A stretch of DNA of 22,037 nt from Pseudomonadota bacterium (GCA_023430065.1 JAEZCG010000175.1:1-22037), one strand, 5' to 3'. Positions 1 to 8,213 are shown, counted from the stretch's first letter. The notes: generated from the sequence alone by a model not told the origin. A program made the numbers and translations.

Positions 1-1457
1 GTCTGGATCTCCTTGCCGATGAACTCGGCGTAGCGCGGGGACAGCCAGCCCTTGATGAACTCCAGGTAGCGGCGCCGCTGCTCGTCCGGGAAGTCCTCGC
101 GGCCGATGCGCTGCTCGAGCACGTACATGAGATGCACCGGGTTGGCCGCCACCTCGGTCTGGTCGTAGTTGAACACGGCCGACAGCACCTTGAACGCGAA
201 ACGGGTGGAGATGCCGTTCATCCCCTCGTCCGCGCCGGAGTAGTCGCGGTATTCCTGGAACGACTTGGCCTTCGGATCGGTGTCCTTGAGGCTCTCACCG
301 TCGTACACCCGCATCTTCGAGAAGATGCTGGAGTTCTCCGGCTCCTTCAATCGCGACAGGACCGAAAACTGCGCCATCATCTCGAGTGTGCCGGGCGCGC
401 AGAAGGCCTGAGACAGCGCACTGTGGCGCAGCAGCTTCTGGTAGATCTTCACCTCCTCGGACACCTGCAGGCAGTACGGCACCTTTACGATGTAGATGCG
501 GTCGAGGAATGCCTCGTTCGTGCGGTTGTTGCGGAAGCTCTGCCACTCCGACTCGTTCGAGTGCGCGAGGATGATCCCGTTGAACGGGATCGCCGAGAAG
601 CCCTCCGTACCCTTGAAGTTGCCTTCCTGGGTCGCGGTCAGCAAGGGATGCAGCATCTTGATGGGCGCCTTGAACATCTCGACGAACTCGAGCAGGCCCT
701 GGTTCGCCAGGCACAGGCCGCCCGAATAGCTGTAGGCATCCGGATCGTCCTGTGAGAAGCGGTCGAGCTTGCGGATGTCGACCTTCCCGACCAGCGTGGA
801 GATGTCCTGGTTGTTCTCGTCTCCCGGCTCGGTCTTGGCCACGGCAACCTGCTTGAGCACCGAGGGCTGGATGCGCGCCACGCGGAACTGCGAGATGTCG
901 CCGCCGAATTCCTTCAGGCGCTTGATTGCCCAGGGCGACATGATTCCGGTGAGGTAGCGGCGCGGGATGTCGTACTCGAGCTCGAGGAGGTCGCCGTACT
1001 GATCCGGGGCGAACAGGCCGAGCGGCGACTCGTTCACCGGAGAACCCTTGAGCGCGTAGATGGGCTGGCCTTCCATGAGCTGCTTGAGACGCTCGGCGAT
1101 GGAGGACTTGCCGCCGCCCACGGGTCCGAGCAGGTAGAGGATCTGTTTGCGCTCCTCGAGCCCCTGCGCGGCGTGTTTGAAGAAGGACACGATCTGCGCG
1201 ATGGCGTCCTCCATGCCGTAGAACTCGGCGAAGGCCGGATAGCGCTTGATGATGCGGTTGGCGAAGATCCGCGACAGGCGTGGATCGTGGCGGGTATCGA
1301 CCAGTTCCGGCTCGCCGATGGCGGCGAGCATGCGTTCCGCGGCGCTTGCATACGCTCCCGGATCGCGTTTGCACAGATCGAGATACTGCTCGAGGGTCAT
1401 CTCCTCGTCCTGCGTCGAGGTGTAGCGCGACTTGTACCCCTCGATGAGCGTCGTCAT
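1..1457 (-). CDS. prkA: PrkA/YeaG-family serine protein kinase, N-terminal 485 codons (cut by left edge)
   Basis: The protein belongs to the PrkA family of AAA-fold serine/threonine kinases (E. coli YeaG, about 640 residues), cytoplasmic proteins linked to stationary-phase and nitrogen-starvation responses. About three quarters of the protein is present and the C-terminal kinase domain is mostly beyond the window. The translation starts MTTLIEGYKSRY. A Walker A motif, GPVGGGKS, lies at residues 111-118 inside the N-terminal AAA domain, followed by typical PrkA stretches such as LKGSPVNESPLGLF and FSAIPFNGIILAHSNESEW. The ATG is preceded by AGGAG about 8 bases upstream, which fixes the start. 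The frame stays open to the left edge. In many proteobacteria a DUF444 gene (yeaH) and a spoVR gene follow; here they would lie to the left, outside view. A sigma-54-like promoter candidate lies about 95 bp upstream. The family call is very secure; the phosphorylated substrate is unknown. Confidence 0.95.
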   Translation of the reverse strand, partial: MTTLIEGYKSRYTSTQDEEMTLEQYLDLCKRDPGAYASAAERMLAAIGEPELVDTRHDPRLSRIFANRIIKRYPAFAEFYGMEDAIAQIVSFFKHAAQGLEERKQILYLLGPVGGGKSSIAERLKQLMEGQPIYALKGSPVNESPLGLFAPDQYGDLLELEYDIPRRYLTGIMSPWAIKRLKEFGGDISQFRVARIQPSVLKQVAVAKTEPGDENNQDISTLVGKVDIRKLDRFSQDDPDAYSYSGGLCLANQGLLEFVEMFKAPIKMLHPLLTATQEGNFKGTEGFSAIPFNGIILAHSNESEWQSFRNNRTNEAFLDRIYIVKVPYCLQVSEEVKIYQKLLRHSALSQAFCAPGTLEMMAQFSVLSRLKEPENSSIFSKMRVYDGESLKDTDPKAKSFQEYRDYSGADEGMNGISTRFAFKVLSAVFNYDQTEVAANPVHLMYVLEQRIGREDFPDEQRRRYLEFIKGWLSPRYAEFIGKEIQ

Positions 1458-1550
1458 AGTTCTACTCCTGTCTGACTCAAATCATGGCCCTAGTCATCCC
1501 TTGTTCTTGTTGTTGCCCAATCTCCATCGCTCTGCAGTCTGCCCTGACCT

Positions 1551-1566
1551 AGCACGCCGCGTGCCG
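1551..1566 (-). promoter_or_regulatory. Candidate sigma-54 (-24/-12) promoter for prkA
   Basis: On the minus strand the sequence reads cGGCACG-cggc-gTGCT. It has the obligatory GG and GC exactly 10 bases apart and matches the TGGCACG-N4-TTGCW consensus at 10 of 12 defined positions. The predicted start would be near position 1540, giving a leader of about 80 bases. In E. coli the yeaGH operon is known to respond to nitrogen starvation through NtrC/sigma-54, which makes the match plausible. The match also coincides with a short palindrome (GCACG-ccg-CGTGC), so chance or another function is possible. I saw no clear enhancer-binding site upstream. Confidence 0.4.
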
Positions 1567-2034
1567 CCGAAACGACGCACCCGGTGAACTGAGTTACGGT
1601 AGCGTACGCGGCAACTGAATGGTTGCGAGCAGCCTGCCGCGCAGAGTGCCAGACCTCTGCGGCGACGTCCACGTCAATTCCGACAACGCACCGACACCGC
1701 AGTCGGCTGACGTCGTGCCTCGCGACGACGCGGCGTCCATACCGGTGGCTTCGCTGGACCGGTTAGCATCGTCCCTGCCACCTGCGCAGGACGTGAAACA
1801 TGCAGGGAATCTGATGGCGATCGCACGACGCGTTGATTGCTCTGCTCGCCCAGTTTGAAAGGGCATGGACACAGCTGCGTGCGAGCCGCGCTCATGCCTA
1901 GGCACGAGCAGCGGCTGGTTGCATCAATTGCGCTGAAGGGCACTGTCGAGTGAATGGCGATCCGCAACGGTGCACGCCGCCTCGAAGCGGTGCGGCACGG
2001 TACACGATGCTTAGGCCGATGCACACGCGTCGAG
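1567..2034. other. Intergenic stretch without a convincing gene
   Basis: Short open frames exist on both strands, but none has a recognisable protein, a good ribosome binding site or the codon pattern of the neighbouring genes. Base composition looks somewhat less GC-rich than in the flanking genes. I see no tRNA, no transposase remnant and no clear repeat here. It probably holds the upstream regulatory regions of the divergent prkA and hypothetical genes. Confidence 0.5.
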
Positions 2035-2064
2035 TTCAAGCCGGCATCCGTGCCATCCGATAAT
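2035..2064 (+). promoter_or_regulatory. Possible sigma-70 promoter for the secreted hypothetical protein
   Basis: A good -10-like hexamer GATAAT (2059-2064) is preceded, 18 bases upstream, by a weak -35-like TTCAAG (2035-2040). Transcription would start near 2071, leaving a 20-25 base leader before the ATG at 2095. This agrees with placing the start at the signal peptide rather than at the upstream in-frame ATG at 1954. It rests on sequence resemblance only. Confidence 0.3.
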
Positions 2065-2094
2065 ACGCGGATGACTTGCCGGGTTCCCACCCCC

Positions 2095-2964
2095 ATGCGC
2101 GTGCGCACCCTCTTCGCCTGCAGCCTCGTCCTCGCGCTGGCCGCCGTGCCCGCGCACGCCTATCGAATCGTCGAAGCCAAGTACCGGGTCGAGCTGGCGC
2201 CCGGCGTGTTCCAGGACCAGCTCGTGGTTCGCTGTGACGACGGTCGCCAGTTGACTCTGGCCTGGGAGACCCGTCTGCGCGAAGCTTGCCGCGAGCGTCC
2301 GCCGGGCGGACCGGATGCGGCACCCTTGCCGGACGCACACCGCAGCCCCGGCATTGCCGCCCATTCCGATCCGGCCCCTGTCACCGACTTCGGTTCCAGC
2401 ATCGAAGTGAAGAAGCGCATGCACCTGACCCGGCTGCGCATCCTGTTCGGCGAGGTGCCCGAGCAGCTGATCGCGTTCGAGCAGGGGCCCGGCGGCGTGA
2501 CGCTGCGCTACGCACCGGCATTGGCTGCGGTCCTGCAGCAGTTCGAAGCGTGCCGCGCCGCGCACGGGTCCGATTGCGTTGCGGTGCGCAATGCCGCCTA
2601 CGCGGGCCTGGGCGGGCATGCATTGCCGCTTCCTCCCGCCACGGCGTCCCACTTAGTCGAAGGCAACGGCACACGTTCGATTGCCGGCACGGCTCCGGCT
2701 GCCGATCCGAGTCGCCGGGCCAGGCGCTCGTTCGAGCCGCGCATCGTAAGGCCCGCCGGGGCGCCGAACGCTCGCACCGCCGATATCGCACGCATCGGCG
2801 CACGCGCGATCGAGGAACGGTACCGACACTGCCTGCGCGCCGAGCCGAAGGCGGCGTGCGAGCAAGCCCGTGCCCGTGCCCTCGTCGCAGGGGACAAGAC
2901 CTACGGCAAGGGGCAGAAGCCGGCTGGCCGGCCCGCCCGCAACGCGCCTGGCCCGCCCACCTGA
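2095..2964 (+). CDS. Secreted protein of unknown function
   Basis: I do not recognise the family. The protein is 289 residues long. Residues 1-22 form a clean Sec signal peptide: a positive start (MRVR), a hydrophobic core (LFACSLVLALAAVPA) and an AHA cleavage site, so the mature protein should be periplasmic or exported. The mature N-terminus (YRIVEAKYRVELAPG...) contains two cysteines, at VVRCDDG and LREACRE, and two further Cys pairs occur later (FEACRAAHGSDC and YRHCLRAEPKAACEQ), so disulfides are plausible. The C-terminus is basic and rich in Pro/Gly/Lys. The frame is open upstream to 1954, but that extension would put about 47 non-signal-like residues in front of the signal peptide, so I chose 2095. 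ATG 2071 is an alternative. No strong Shine-Dalgarno site is visible. The gene stands alone between prkA and the HAD gene. Confidence 0.7.
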   Translation: MRVRTLFACSLVLALAAVPAHAYRIVEAKYRVELAPGVFQDQLVVRCDDGRQLTLAWETRLREACRERPPGGPDAAPLPDAHRSPGIAAHSDPAPVTDFGSSIEVKKRMHLTRLRILFGEVPEQLIAFEQGPGGVTLRYAPALAAVLQQFEACRAAHGSDCVAVRNAAYAGLGGHALPLPPATASHLVEGNGTRSIAGTAPAADPSRRARRSFEPRIVRPAGAPNARTADIARIGARAIEERYRHCLRAEPKAACEQARARALVAGDKTYGKGQKPAGRPARNAPGPPT

Positions 2965-3006
2965 TTGCCCCTCCCTGAAGGCGGTGGCGACGCTCCGTTT
3001 CCAGAC

Positions 3007-3032
3007 GCGCGCACGTTGCCCCCGGTGCGCGC
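3007..3032 (+). terminator. Hairpin after the hypothetical gene, possible terminator
   Basis: GCGCGCAC (3007-3014) and GTGCGCGC (3025-3032) form a perfect 8-bp GC-rich stem with a 10-base loop, 43 bases past the stop codon at 2964. There is no run of T after it, so an intrinsic terminator is uncertain. Confidence 0.25.
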
Positions 3033-3134
3033 ACGTGGCAAGGTGACGGCCGCGGACCCGACTGGTCGGCGCTTCGGCGCATGCCCATTGCCGGTCCGCG
3101 CACCACTGCGCCGTATCGGGAGGAGCACGCGAGC

Positions 3135-4037
3135 GTGACGATCGAACGCACCACCATCGAGGCACTGATCGATCGCCACGACCTGCTGCTGTTCGACGCC
3201 TACGGCGTGCTGGTTCACTCCGGAGGTGCGCTGCCCGGCGCTGCCGCGGCCCTCGACCTGGTGCATCGTGCGGGCCGACCCTTCTTCGTCGTCACCAACG
3301 ACGCCTCAAAGCTGCCCGAGACCGCCGCCGCACGCTACCGGCGCTTCGGGCTGCCGCTCGAGCCCTCGCACATCGTGAGCTCCGGCCAGCTCGTCGCCGG
3401 CTACTTCGCGACGCACCGCCTGATCGGCGCCCGCTGTGCCGTGCTCGGCACCGTGGACAGCGAGCACTACGTGCGCCGCGCAGGAGGCGAAGTGGTGCCG
3501 CCGTCCACCGCGTTCGACGTGCTGGTCATCGGCGACGAGACCGGATACGACTTCGTCGAGGGGGTGGACGCGGCGCTCACCTCCCTGTTCCACCGCGTCG
3601 ATGCCGGGGAGCCGGTGCACCTCGTGCTGCCCAACCCGGACCTCATCTACCCGCGTGGGGTACGCAGCTTCGGAATCGCCTCGGGCAGCATCGCGCTGAT
3701 GCTGGAGGCGGCCCTGGCCCGCCGCTACGGCGCGCAGCACGCCCCAACCTTCGTGCGGCTCGGAAAGCCCGAGCCACATCTCTACCTCGAGGCGCTGTCC
3801 CGCACGAACGCCCGTGCACCCGTGATGATCGGCGACCAGCTCGAGACCGACATCCGGGGCGCCCACGCGGCGGGTATCGCATCGGTGCTGGTGGCGACCG
3901 GCGTGAGCGTGGGCGCAATGTCGTGCGACGACGGCGTGCGGCCGACGTGGTGGATGCGATCCGTTGCACCGACCGGCTTCGCACTGGACGAGGACGAGGA
4001 CGCGCCGCCGCTGTCCAGCGACGGCATCTCGAAGTAG
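3135..4037 (+). CDS. HAD-superfamily class IIA (NagD-like) hydrolase
   Basis: This is a 300-residue cytoplasmic protein of the haloacid dehalogenase superfamily, class IIA, whose members mostly hydrolyse small phosphate esters. The motifs are in order: motif I LLFDAYGVL with the presumed nucleophile Asp21, motif II VVTNDAS with Thr54, the class IIA signature NPDLIYP near 167, motif III Lys211 in LGKPEPHLYL, and motif IV GDQLETD with Asp234 and Asp239. The usual general acid two residues after the nucleophile (DxD) is Tyr23 instead of Asp, which would weaken or alter standard phosphatase chemistry. I chose the GTG at 3135 because GGGAGGAG lies about 9 bases upstream and the protein then starts shortly before motif I. 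An in-frame ATG at 3081 would add 18 unlikely residues. The gene converges on the MFS gene with only 6 bases between the stop codons. The substrate is unknown. Confidence 0.85.
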   Translation: MTIERTTIEALIDRHDLLLFDAYGVLVHSGGALPGAAAALDLVHRAGRPFFVVTNDASKLPETAAARYRRFGLPLEPSHIVSSGQLVAGYFATHRLIGARCAVLGTVDSEHYVRRAGGEVVPPSTAFDVLVIGDETGYDFVEGVDAALTSLFHRVDAGEPVHLVLPNPDLIYPRGVRSFGIASGSIALMLEAALARRYGAQHAPTFVRLGKPEPHLYLEALSRTNARAPVMIGDQLETDIRGAHAAGIASVLVATGVSVGAMSCDDGVRPTWWMRSVAPTGFALDEDEDAPPLSSDGISK

Positions 4038-4043
4038 GGGGCG

Positions 4044-5219
4044 CTAGCCGGTGCGGGCCAACGCGCGATGCGCGATCAAGGCGAGGAGCCCGCAGAGGGC
4101 GACCGCGAGCGCCATGGGCACCGCGCTCGCCTCGTTCGACACACCCAGGGACGCACTCACCAGTGCCGCCAGGGCGAACTGAAGCGTTCCCAGGAGGGCC
4201 GCCGCGCTTCCCGCGCGCCGCCCCTGCTCTGCCATCGCCAGTGCCGTGGCGTTCGGTCCGATGAAGCCCAGACTCGCGACGTAACCGAACAGCGGCACCA
4301 GCAGTCCGACGAAGCCGCCTGCGCCGGAGATCGCCGTTGCCAGGAGCGCCGCGCCGCATGCGGCGTTGATCTGGTTGGCACGCCACAGCACGCGCCGCGC
4401 GGCGTGCGACGCGAGCAGCCGGCGATTGACCTGCGAGGCAGCGATCAGCCCGAGGGCATTGCTGCCGAACAACCATCCATAGTGCTGCGGCGGCACGCCG
4501 TTCAGTTCGATGAATACCGCGGGCGAGCCGGTGATGTAGGCGAACATGCCGGCCTGCGCGAACCCGCCGGCCAGCGCATAGGCCAGGAAACGGCGATCGG
4601 CGAGCATGCTCGCATACGTGCGCAACGTCGCGCGCACGCCGAGCGACGCGCCGCGCCCGCGCCGTGTCTCCGGCATCCACGCGAGGCTGGCGGCGAGCAC
4701 CAGCAGTCCGAACAGTGCCAGCGCCCAGAAAATCGACCGCCACCCGAACCCGACGAGCAGCGCTCCCCCGGCAAGCGGCGCAAGGATGGGAGCCGCCCCC
4801 ATCACCAGCATGATCAGCGAGAACATACGGGCCGACTCCTGCGCGTCGAACAGGTCGCGCACCACCGCACGCGAGATCACCAGGCCAGCGCACCCCCCCA
4901 TCGCCTGCAGGAAGCGCAGTCCGATCAGTGCCGGCAGGTCCGAGGCCAGTGCACAGCCCACGCTGGCCAGGACGTAGATCAGGATTCCCGCCGCCAGCGG
5001 TCGGCGTCGACCGAAACGGTCGGTGAGCGGTCCATAGACCAGTTGACCGCACACCAGCCCCGCAAAAAACGCCGAGAGGGTCAACTCCACCGCTCCGGCA
5101 TCGGTATCGAAGCTGCGCGCCAGGGCAGGCAGGCCCGGCAGGTACATGTCGATGGACATCGGCGCGAACGCCGCCAGCGCGCCGAGGATCAGGGTCAGGC
5201 GCAGGACGGGGGGCTTCAC
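4044..5219 (-). CDS. MFS drug-resistance transporter, Bcr/CflA family
   Basis: This is a 391-residue inner-membrane antiporter of the major facilitator superfamily, most like the Bcr/CflA (bicyclomycin/chloramphenicol efflux) group. TM1 carries the family-typical SIDMYLPGLPALA (residues 22-34). The MFS motif A, GPLTDRFGRRRPL, is at 63-75 between TM2 and TM3, and about 12 hydrophobic segments follow. Its length fits the family (roughly 390-410). The start is GTG at 5219, one base after the TGA of the upstream dctM gene (5223-5221), so translation is probably coupled. This makes the exporter the last gene of the TRAP operon. A role exporting a product or a toxic relative of the TRAP substrate is inferred from position only; Bcr-type proteins are often annotated as drug pumps without proof. 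Confidence 0.88.
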   Translation of the reverse strand: MKPPVLRLTLILGALAAFAPMSIDMYLPGLPALARSFDTDAGAVELTLSAFFAGLVCGQLVYGPLTDRFGRRRPLAAGILIYVLASVGCALASDLPALIGLRFLQAMGGCAGLVISRAVVRDLFDAQESARMFSLIMLVMGAAPILAPLAGGALLVGFGWRSIFWALALFGLLVLAASLAWMPETRRGRGASLGVRATLRTYASMLADRRFLAYALAGGFAQAGMFAYITGSPAVFIELNGVPPQHYGWLFGSNALGLIAASQVNRRLLASHAARRVLWRANQINAACGAALLATAISGAGGFVGLLVPLFGYVASLGFIGPNATALAMAEQGRRAGSAAALLGTLQFALAALVSASLGVSNEASAVPMALAVALCGLLALIAHRALARTG

Positions 5220-5220
5220 T

Positions 5221-6537
5221 TCAGCCCAACAGCATTCGCGGCAACCAGGTGGAGAGCCCGGGAACGAGCATCACCAGCACGAGCATCAGCAGGCCCAGCA
5301 GGACGTAAGGAACGACCGACCGGTAGATCTGCATGGTGGTGATCTCCTTCGGTGCCACGCTGCGCATCGTGAACAGCAGCATGCCAAACGGCGGCGTCAG
5401 CAGGCCGAGCTGCATGCAGATGAGGTACAGGACGCCAAACCACAGCGGGTCGAAGGCGTAGTACTGCACCAGCGGCATGTAGAACGGCAGGGTGATCAGC
5501 ATCATGCTCACCTGATCCACGAAGCAGCCGAGCAGTAGCAGGATCGCCAGCATCCCCAGTAGCACCGCCCACGGCGAAAGGTCGGCGCCACGCACGAGCG
5601 AGACCAGACCGTCGGTCGCCCCGGAGAATGCCAGCACCTGCGCAAAGGTGGTGGCGCCCACGATGATGAACAGGATCGCGCCGGAGATCGCCGCCGTGCC
5701 GAGCACCGCCCGCGCCAGATTGCGTAAGGTCAGCGCGCGGTAGGCGAGCGCCACGATCACCGTGGCCAGCGCACCGACTGCGGCCGATTCCGTGGGCGTC
5801 GCCCAGCCGGCCGACATGGCGGCGATCACCGCCGCGAAGATCAGCACCAGCGGGGTGACGTGCACCAGGAGCGGGCGCCAGCGTGCCCAGCCACGCAGCG
5901 GCGCATGGTCGAAGCGCGGCGCCAGGCTCGGGTCGAGGGTCGCGCGCAGCACCACATAGGCGACGAACAGCGCGGCCAGCAGCGCGCCCGGCACGACGCC
6001 GGCGATGAGAAGACCGGTGATGGACAGCCCCGCGAGGCTGCCGAGCAGCACCGTCAGCGCCGAGGGCGGGATGAGCATGTCCACGCCCCCGATCGCAACG
6101 ATCGGTCCGGTCGCCATGCCCGGATGGTAGCCCCGGCGCAACATCTCGGGCAGCAGCAGACTGCCCAGCAGCGCGGTGGTGGCAACGGTCGATCCGGAGA
6201 TGGCCGAGAATACCGTCCCTGCCACGATGGCGATGACGGCGAGCCGGCCCGGCACGCGCCAGATGAGATTGTCGAACGCGTCGATCGCCTTCATCGCGAT
6301 GCCGGTGTGGAACAGCACCTCCCCCATCAGCACGAAGAACGGGATCGGTGTGAGCGAGAAGTTGGTGACCGCCCCGAGTCCGTTGCGCACCACCTGCATG
6401 AGCCCGGCCTCGCCGCCCAGGAACATGACCGCGCCGATCAGATTCACACCGACGAAGGCGAACGCGGCCGGCAGCCCGAGCAGCAGCAGCACGCAGAGCA
6501 GGCCGAACAGGAGCAGGAGCGTCTGCCACCACAGCAT
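5221..6537 (-). CDS. dctM: TRAP transporter large permease (DctM family)
   Basis: This is a 438-residue polytopic inner-membrane protein, the ion-coupled channel subunit of a tripartite ATP-independent periplasmic transporter, which works with DctQ and DctP. Recognisable DctM features are the hydrophobic N-terminus (LWWQTLLLLFGLL), the motif region FVLMGEVLFHTGIA, the GTVFSAISGSTVATTALLGSLLLPEM segment and the LLTPPFGMLLF segment near the C-terminus. The frame is open further upstream to 6738, but that would run antiparallel to nothing and overlap dctQ. ATG 6537 overlaps the dctQ stop as TGATG and gives the family's usual length (425-440). The 1-base overlap indicates translational coupling with dctQ. 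The MFS gene follows one base after its stop. Confidence 0.93.
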   Translation of the reverse strand: MLWWQTLLLLFGLLCVLLLLGLPAAFAFVGVNLIGAVMFLGGEAGLMQVVRNGLGAVTNFSLTPIPFFVLMGEVLFHTGIAMKAIDAFDNLIWRVPGRLAVIAIVAGTVFSAISGSTVATTALLGSLLLPEMLRRGYHPGMATGPIVAIGGVDMLIPPSALTVLLGSLAGLSITGLLIAGVVPGALLAALFVAYVVLRATLDPSLAPRFDHAPLRGWARWRPLLVHVTPLVLIFAAVIAAMSAGWATPTESAAVGALATVIVALAYRALTLRNLARAVLGTAAISGAILFIIVGATTFAQVLAFSGATDGLVSLVRGADLSPWAVLLGMLAILLLLGCFVDQVSMMLITLPFYMPLVQYYAFDPLWFGVLYLICMQLGLLTPPFGMLLFTMRSVAPKEITTMQIYRSVVPYVLLGLLMLVLVMLVPGLSTWLPRMLLG

Positions 6538-7040
6538 CAGCGGTGCTCTTCGTCGAGTCCGGCGATTGCCGGTGCGCCGTGCGAAGCAGGACGTCGCAGG
6601 CGCCGCAGGCACTCGATGCACAGCAGCCCGAAGCACACCGGCATGGGTACCAGCAACCACCATTCGGGAAACACCAGGCTCTTGATCACCTGCGCGCCCG
6701 CCGCACGCGAATCGAGCAGCGCGGCCAGTCCGTACCATGCGACGATGGCGCTGACGATGGCGCCGATGGCGGCGCCGCCACGCTCCACGCGCCCCCGCCT
6801 CGACGGCCCGAGGAGGTTGCCGAGCACGTCTAGCCGGATGTGCTCGTTGCGGTACATGAGCCAGGGGGCGGCGAGAAACGTCGCCAGGGGCAGCGCGTAC
6901 TCGGTCACCTCGACGATCCAGGGCAGGCTGAATGCGCCGACATTGCGCGCGACCACATCGAAGCTCACCAGCAGGACGACGACGCCGATCAGCGCCGCGG
7001 CCAGCGCGCCGCAGGCTTGCATGAGGAGACGGTAGAGCAA
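6537..7040 (-). CDS. dctQ: TRAP transporter small permease (DctQ family)
   Basis: This is a 167-residue inner-membrane protein with four predicted membrane segments (roughly residues 9-28, 45-62, 88-110 and 127-145). The typical DctQ region VVARNVGAFSLPWIVEVTEYALPLATFLAAPWLMYRNEHIRLD includes the conserved trE-type acidic/aromatic stretch and the RNEHIRLD turn. It forms the membrane module with DctM. The start is TTG at 7040: AGGAG lies 8 bases upstream, at the right distance. The next in-frame ATG (7022) lacks such a site. It lies 40 bases after the dctP stop and overlaps dctM by one base. The large hydrophilic C-terminal tail (RRLRRPASHGAP...) is cytoplasmic by the positive-inside rule. Confidence 0.9.
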   Translation of the reverse strand: MLYRLLMQACGALAAALIGVVVLLVSFDVVARNVGAFSLPWIVEVTEYALPLATFLAAPWLMYRNEHIRLDVLGNLLGPSRRGRVERGGAAIGAIVSAIVAWYGLAALLDSRAAGAQVIKSLVFPEWWLLVPMPVCFGLLCIECLRRLRRPASHGAPAIAGLDEEHR

Positions 7041-7080
7041 CTGCTCAGCTCCTGGTATACCGAGCCCCCTGGTCCCTGGC

Positions 7081-8049
7081 CTATCTGCGGGTCATCATCT
7101 GCCGCAGCTTCGGCCCATGGACCGGGCTGGCCCTGACCACCCCCGCCCAGCCCTCGTCCGTGGCGGTCTTCAGCAGGCGCTTCGCCTGGGCATCGTCGAG
7201 CCTGATCACCTCGATGCCCGCTGCCCGCTGGCGCTTGTCCTCGGCGGCGCCGTCGGCGGGATAGGCCGCATTCAGGCCCTCCAGCCACGCGCGCTGCGTC
7301 TCGAGAAACTGCCGCTGCGGCGGCGAGAGCTTCTGCCACGACTTCAGGTTGAAGATCACCGACAGTTCGATGTTGTAGAAGCCCGGGTCCAAACGATACT
7401 TCGTGCGTTCCTGCCAGCCGAGGTCGAAGATGCCGATCAACGGCCAGCCGTAGCCGTCCACCACGCCACGGTCCAACGCCGTGTAGACCTCACCCGGTGC
7501 GACCTGCACGACGCTGGCGCCGAGCTTCTGGAAGAAGTCGCGGTAGATCGGCGCGATCCGCAGCTTGAGCCCGGTCAGATCCGCCTGCCCGATCTTCCGG
7601 TTCGAGTAGATGTGGTAGGGCACGCCCTCGCCGGTGCGGGCGAACAGATGCAGACCCTTCGCCTCGAACAGGGTATTCAGGTAGTCGAGCGCTCCGTTGC
7701 GGCGGAGTTCCGCCATCCCCATGTCACTGTAGGTGAGGGCCATGCCCTCGGGCACCACCGAGGCCGTGTAGCCGCCGGTGGTGTTGGCGAGATCCACGAC
7801 GCCGTTGCGCAGCGCGTTGGCCAGTTCGAACGTGGGGATGCTCTTCGGCCCGCCGACGTACTGGATCTTCACGATCCCCTTGCCCTCGGCGTTCACCTTC
7901 TCGATGAAGCGCTCGAAATTTTTCGCGTAATAGGTGCCTTCCTGGAAGGCGTTTGCTGCGCGCAGCGTGATTTCCTGGCCGAGGACCACACCGGACACGG
8001 ATAGCGAGCAACACAGCGCGAGGACGGCGCTGCACAGGGAGGATCTCAT
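7081..8049 (-). CDS. dctP: TRAP transporter periplasmic solute-binding protein (DctP family)
   Basis: This is a 322-residue periplasmic protein that captures the solute and delivers it to DctQM. A Sec signal peptide covers about residues 1-24 (MRSSLCSAVLALCCSLSVSGVVLG, then QEITLRAANAF). The family hallmark GLKLRI at 160-165 contains Arg164, the conserved residue that forms the salt bridge to the carboxylate of most TRAP ligands. The following GASVVQVAPGEVYTALDRGVVDGYGWP segment is the typical DctP hinge region. This suggests an organic acid ligand but not which one. AGGAG lies 7 bases upstream of the ATG. The gene is 164 bp after the porin and 40 bp before dctQ. A TAGAAT -10-like hexamer (8099-8094 on the minus strand) lies 45 bp upstream but has no matching -35, so an own promoter is uncertain. 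Confidence 0.93.
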   Translation of the reverse strand: MRSSLCSAVLALCCSLSVSGVVLGQEITLRAANAFQEGTYYAKNFERFIEKVNAEGKGIVKIQYVGGPKSIPTFELANALRNGVVDLANTTGGYTASVVPEGMALTYSDMGMAELRRNGALDYLNTLFEAKGLHLFARTGEGVPYHIYSNRKIGQADLTGLKLRIAPIYRDFFQKLGASVVQVAPGEVYTALDRGVVDGYGWPLIGIFDLGWQERTKYRLDPGFYNIELSVIFNLKSWQKLSPPQRQFLETQRAWLEGLNAAYPADGAAEDKRQRAAGIEVIRLDDAQAKRLLKTATDEGWAGVVRASPVHGPKLRQMMTRR

Positions 8050-8176
8050 CGACGGACTCCTGCAACGATGTGCTTGTCGTTCTGAAGTCCGGCATTCTAG
8101 CCGCTCGTGTTTCCTCCAGCCGTGGCTCCGTGGCTCACGGCGAGAATGTCTCGCGCCGCGCTCGACATGACAGCAA

Positions 8177-8213
8177 CCCGTGGACAGCCGTCGGCGAACG
8201 GGCGCTCCACGGG
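8177..8213 (-). terminator. Hairpin immediately after the porin stop codon
   Basis: Read on the minus strand, CCCGTGGA follows the porin TGA directly and pairs perfectly with TCCACGGG 21 bases later. The loop contains a further short inverted repeat (CCGT/ACGG), so the structure may be branched. No T-run follows, so it may be an attenuator that separates porin from dctP expression, or an mRNA 3' end stabiliser, rather than a simple terminator. Confidence 0.4.

Noticed and set aside
1619..1858. Small plus-strand open frame (79 codons) between prkA and the hypothetical gene
   Set aside because: No ribosome binding site, no recognisable sequence and no typical third-position GC pattern. It overlaps equally open frames on the other strand.
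4068..5342. Plus-strand frame of 424 codons opposite the MFS gene
   Set aside because: The product is Gln/Arg/His-rich and lacks motifs, while the minus strand encodes a complete Bcr/CflA transporter.
5216..6532. Alternative 438-codon minus-strand frame overlapping dctM
   Set aside because: It is an off-frame reading of the dctM gene; only the 5221-6537 frame gives membrane segments and DctM motifs.
8119..8141. Short hairpin GCCGTG/CACGGC in the porin-dctP gap
   Set aside because: Only 6 bp pair in a GC-rich context, so a chance occurrence is likely. The structure directly after the porin stop is a better candidate.
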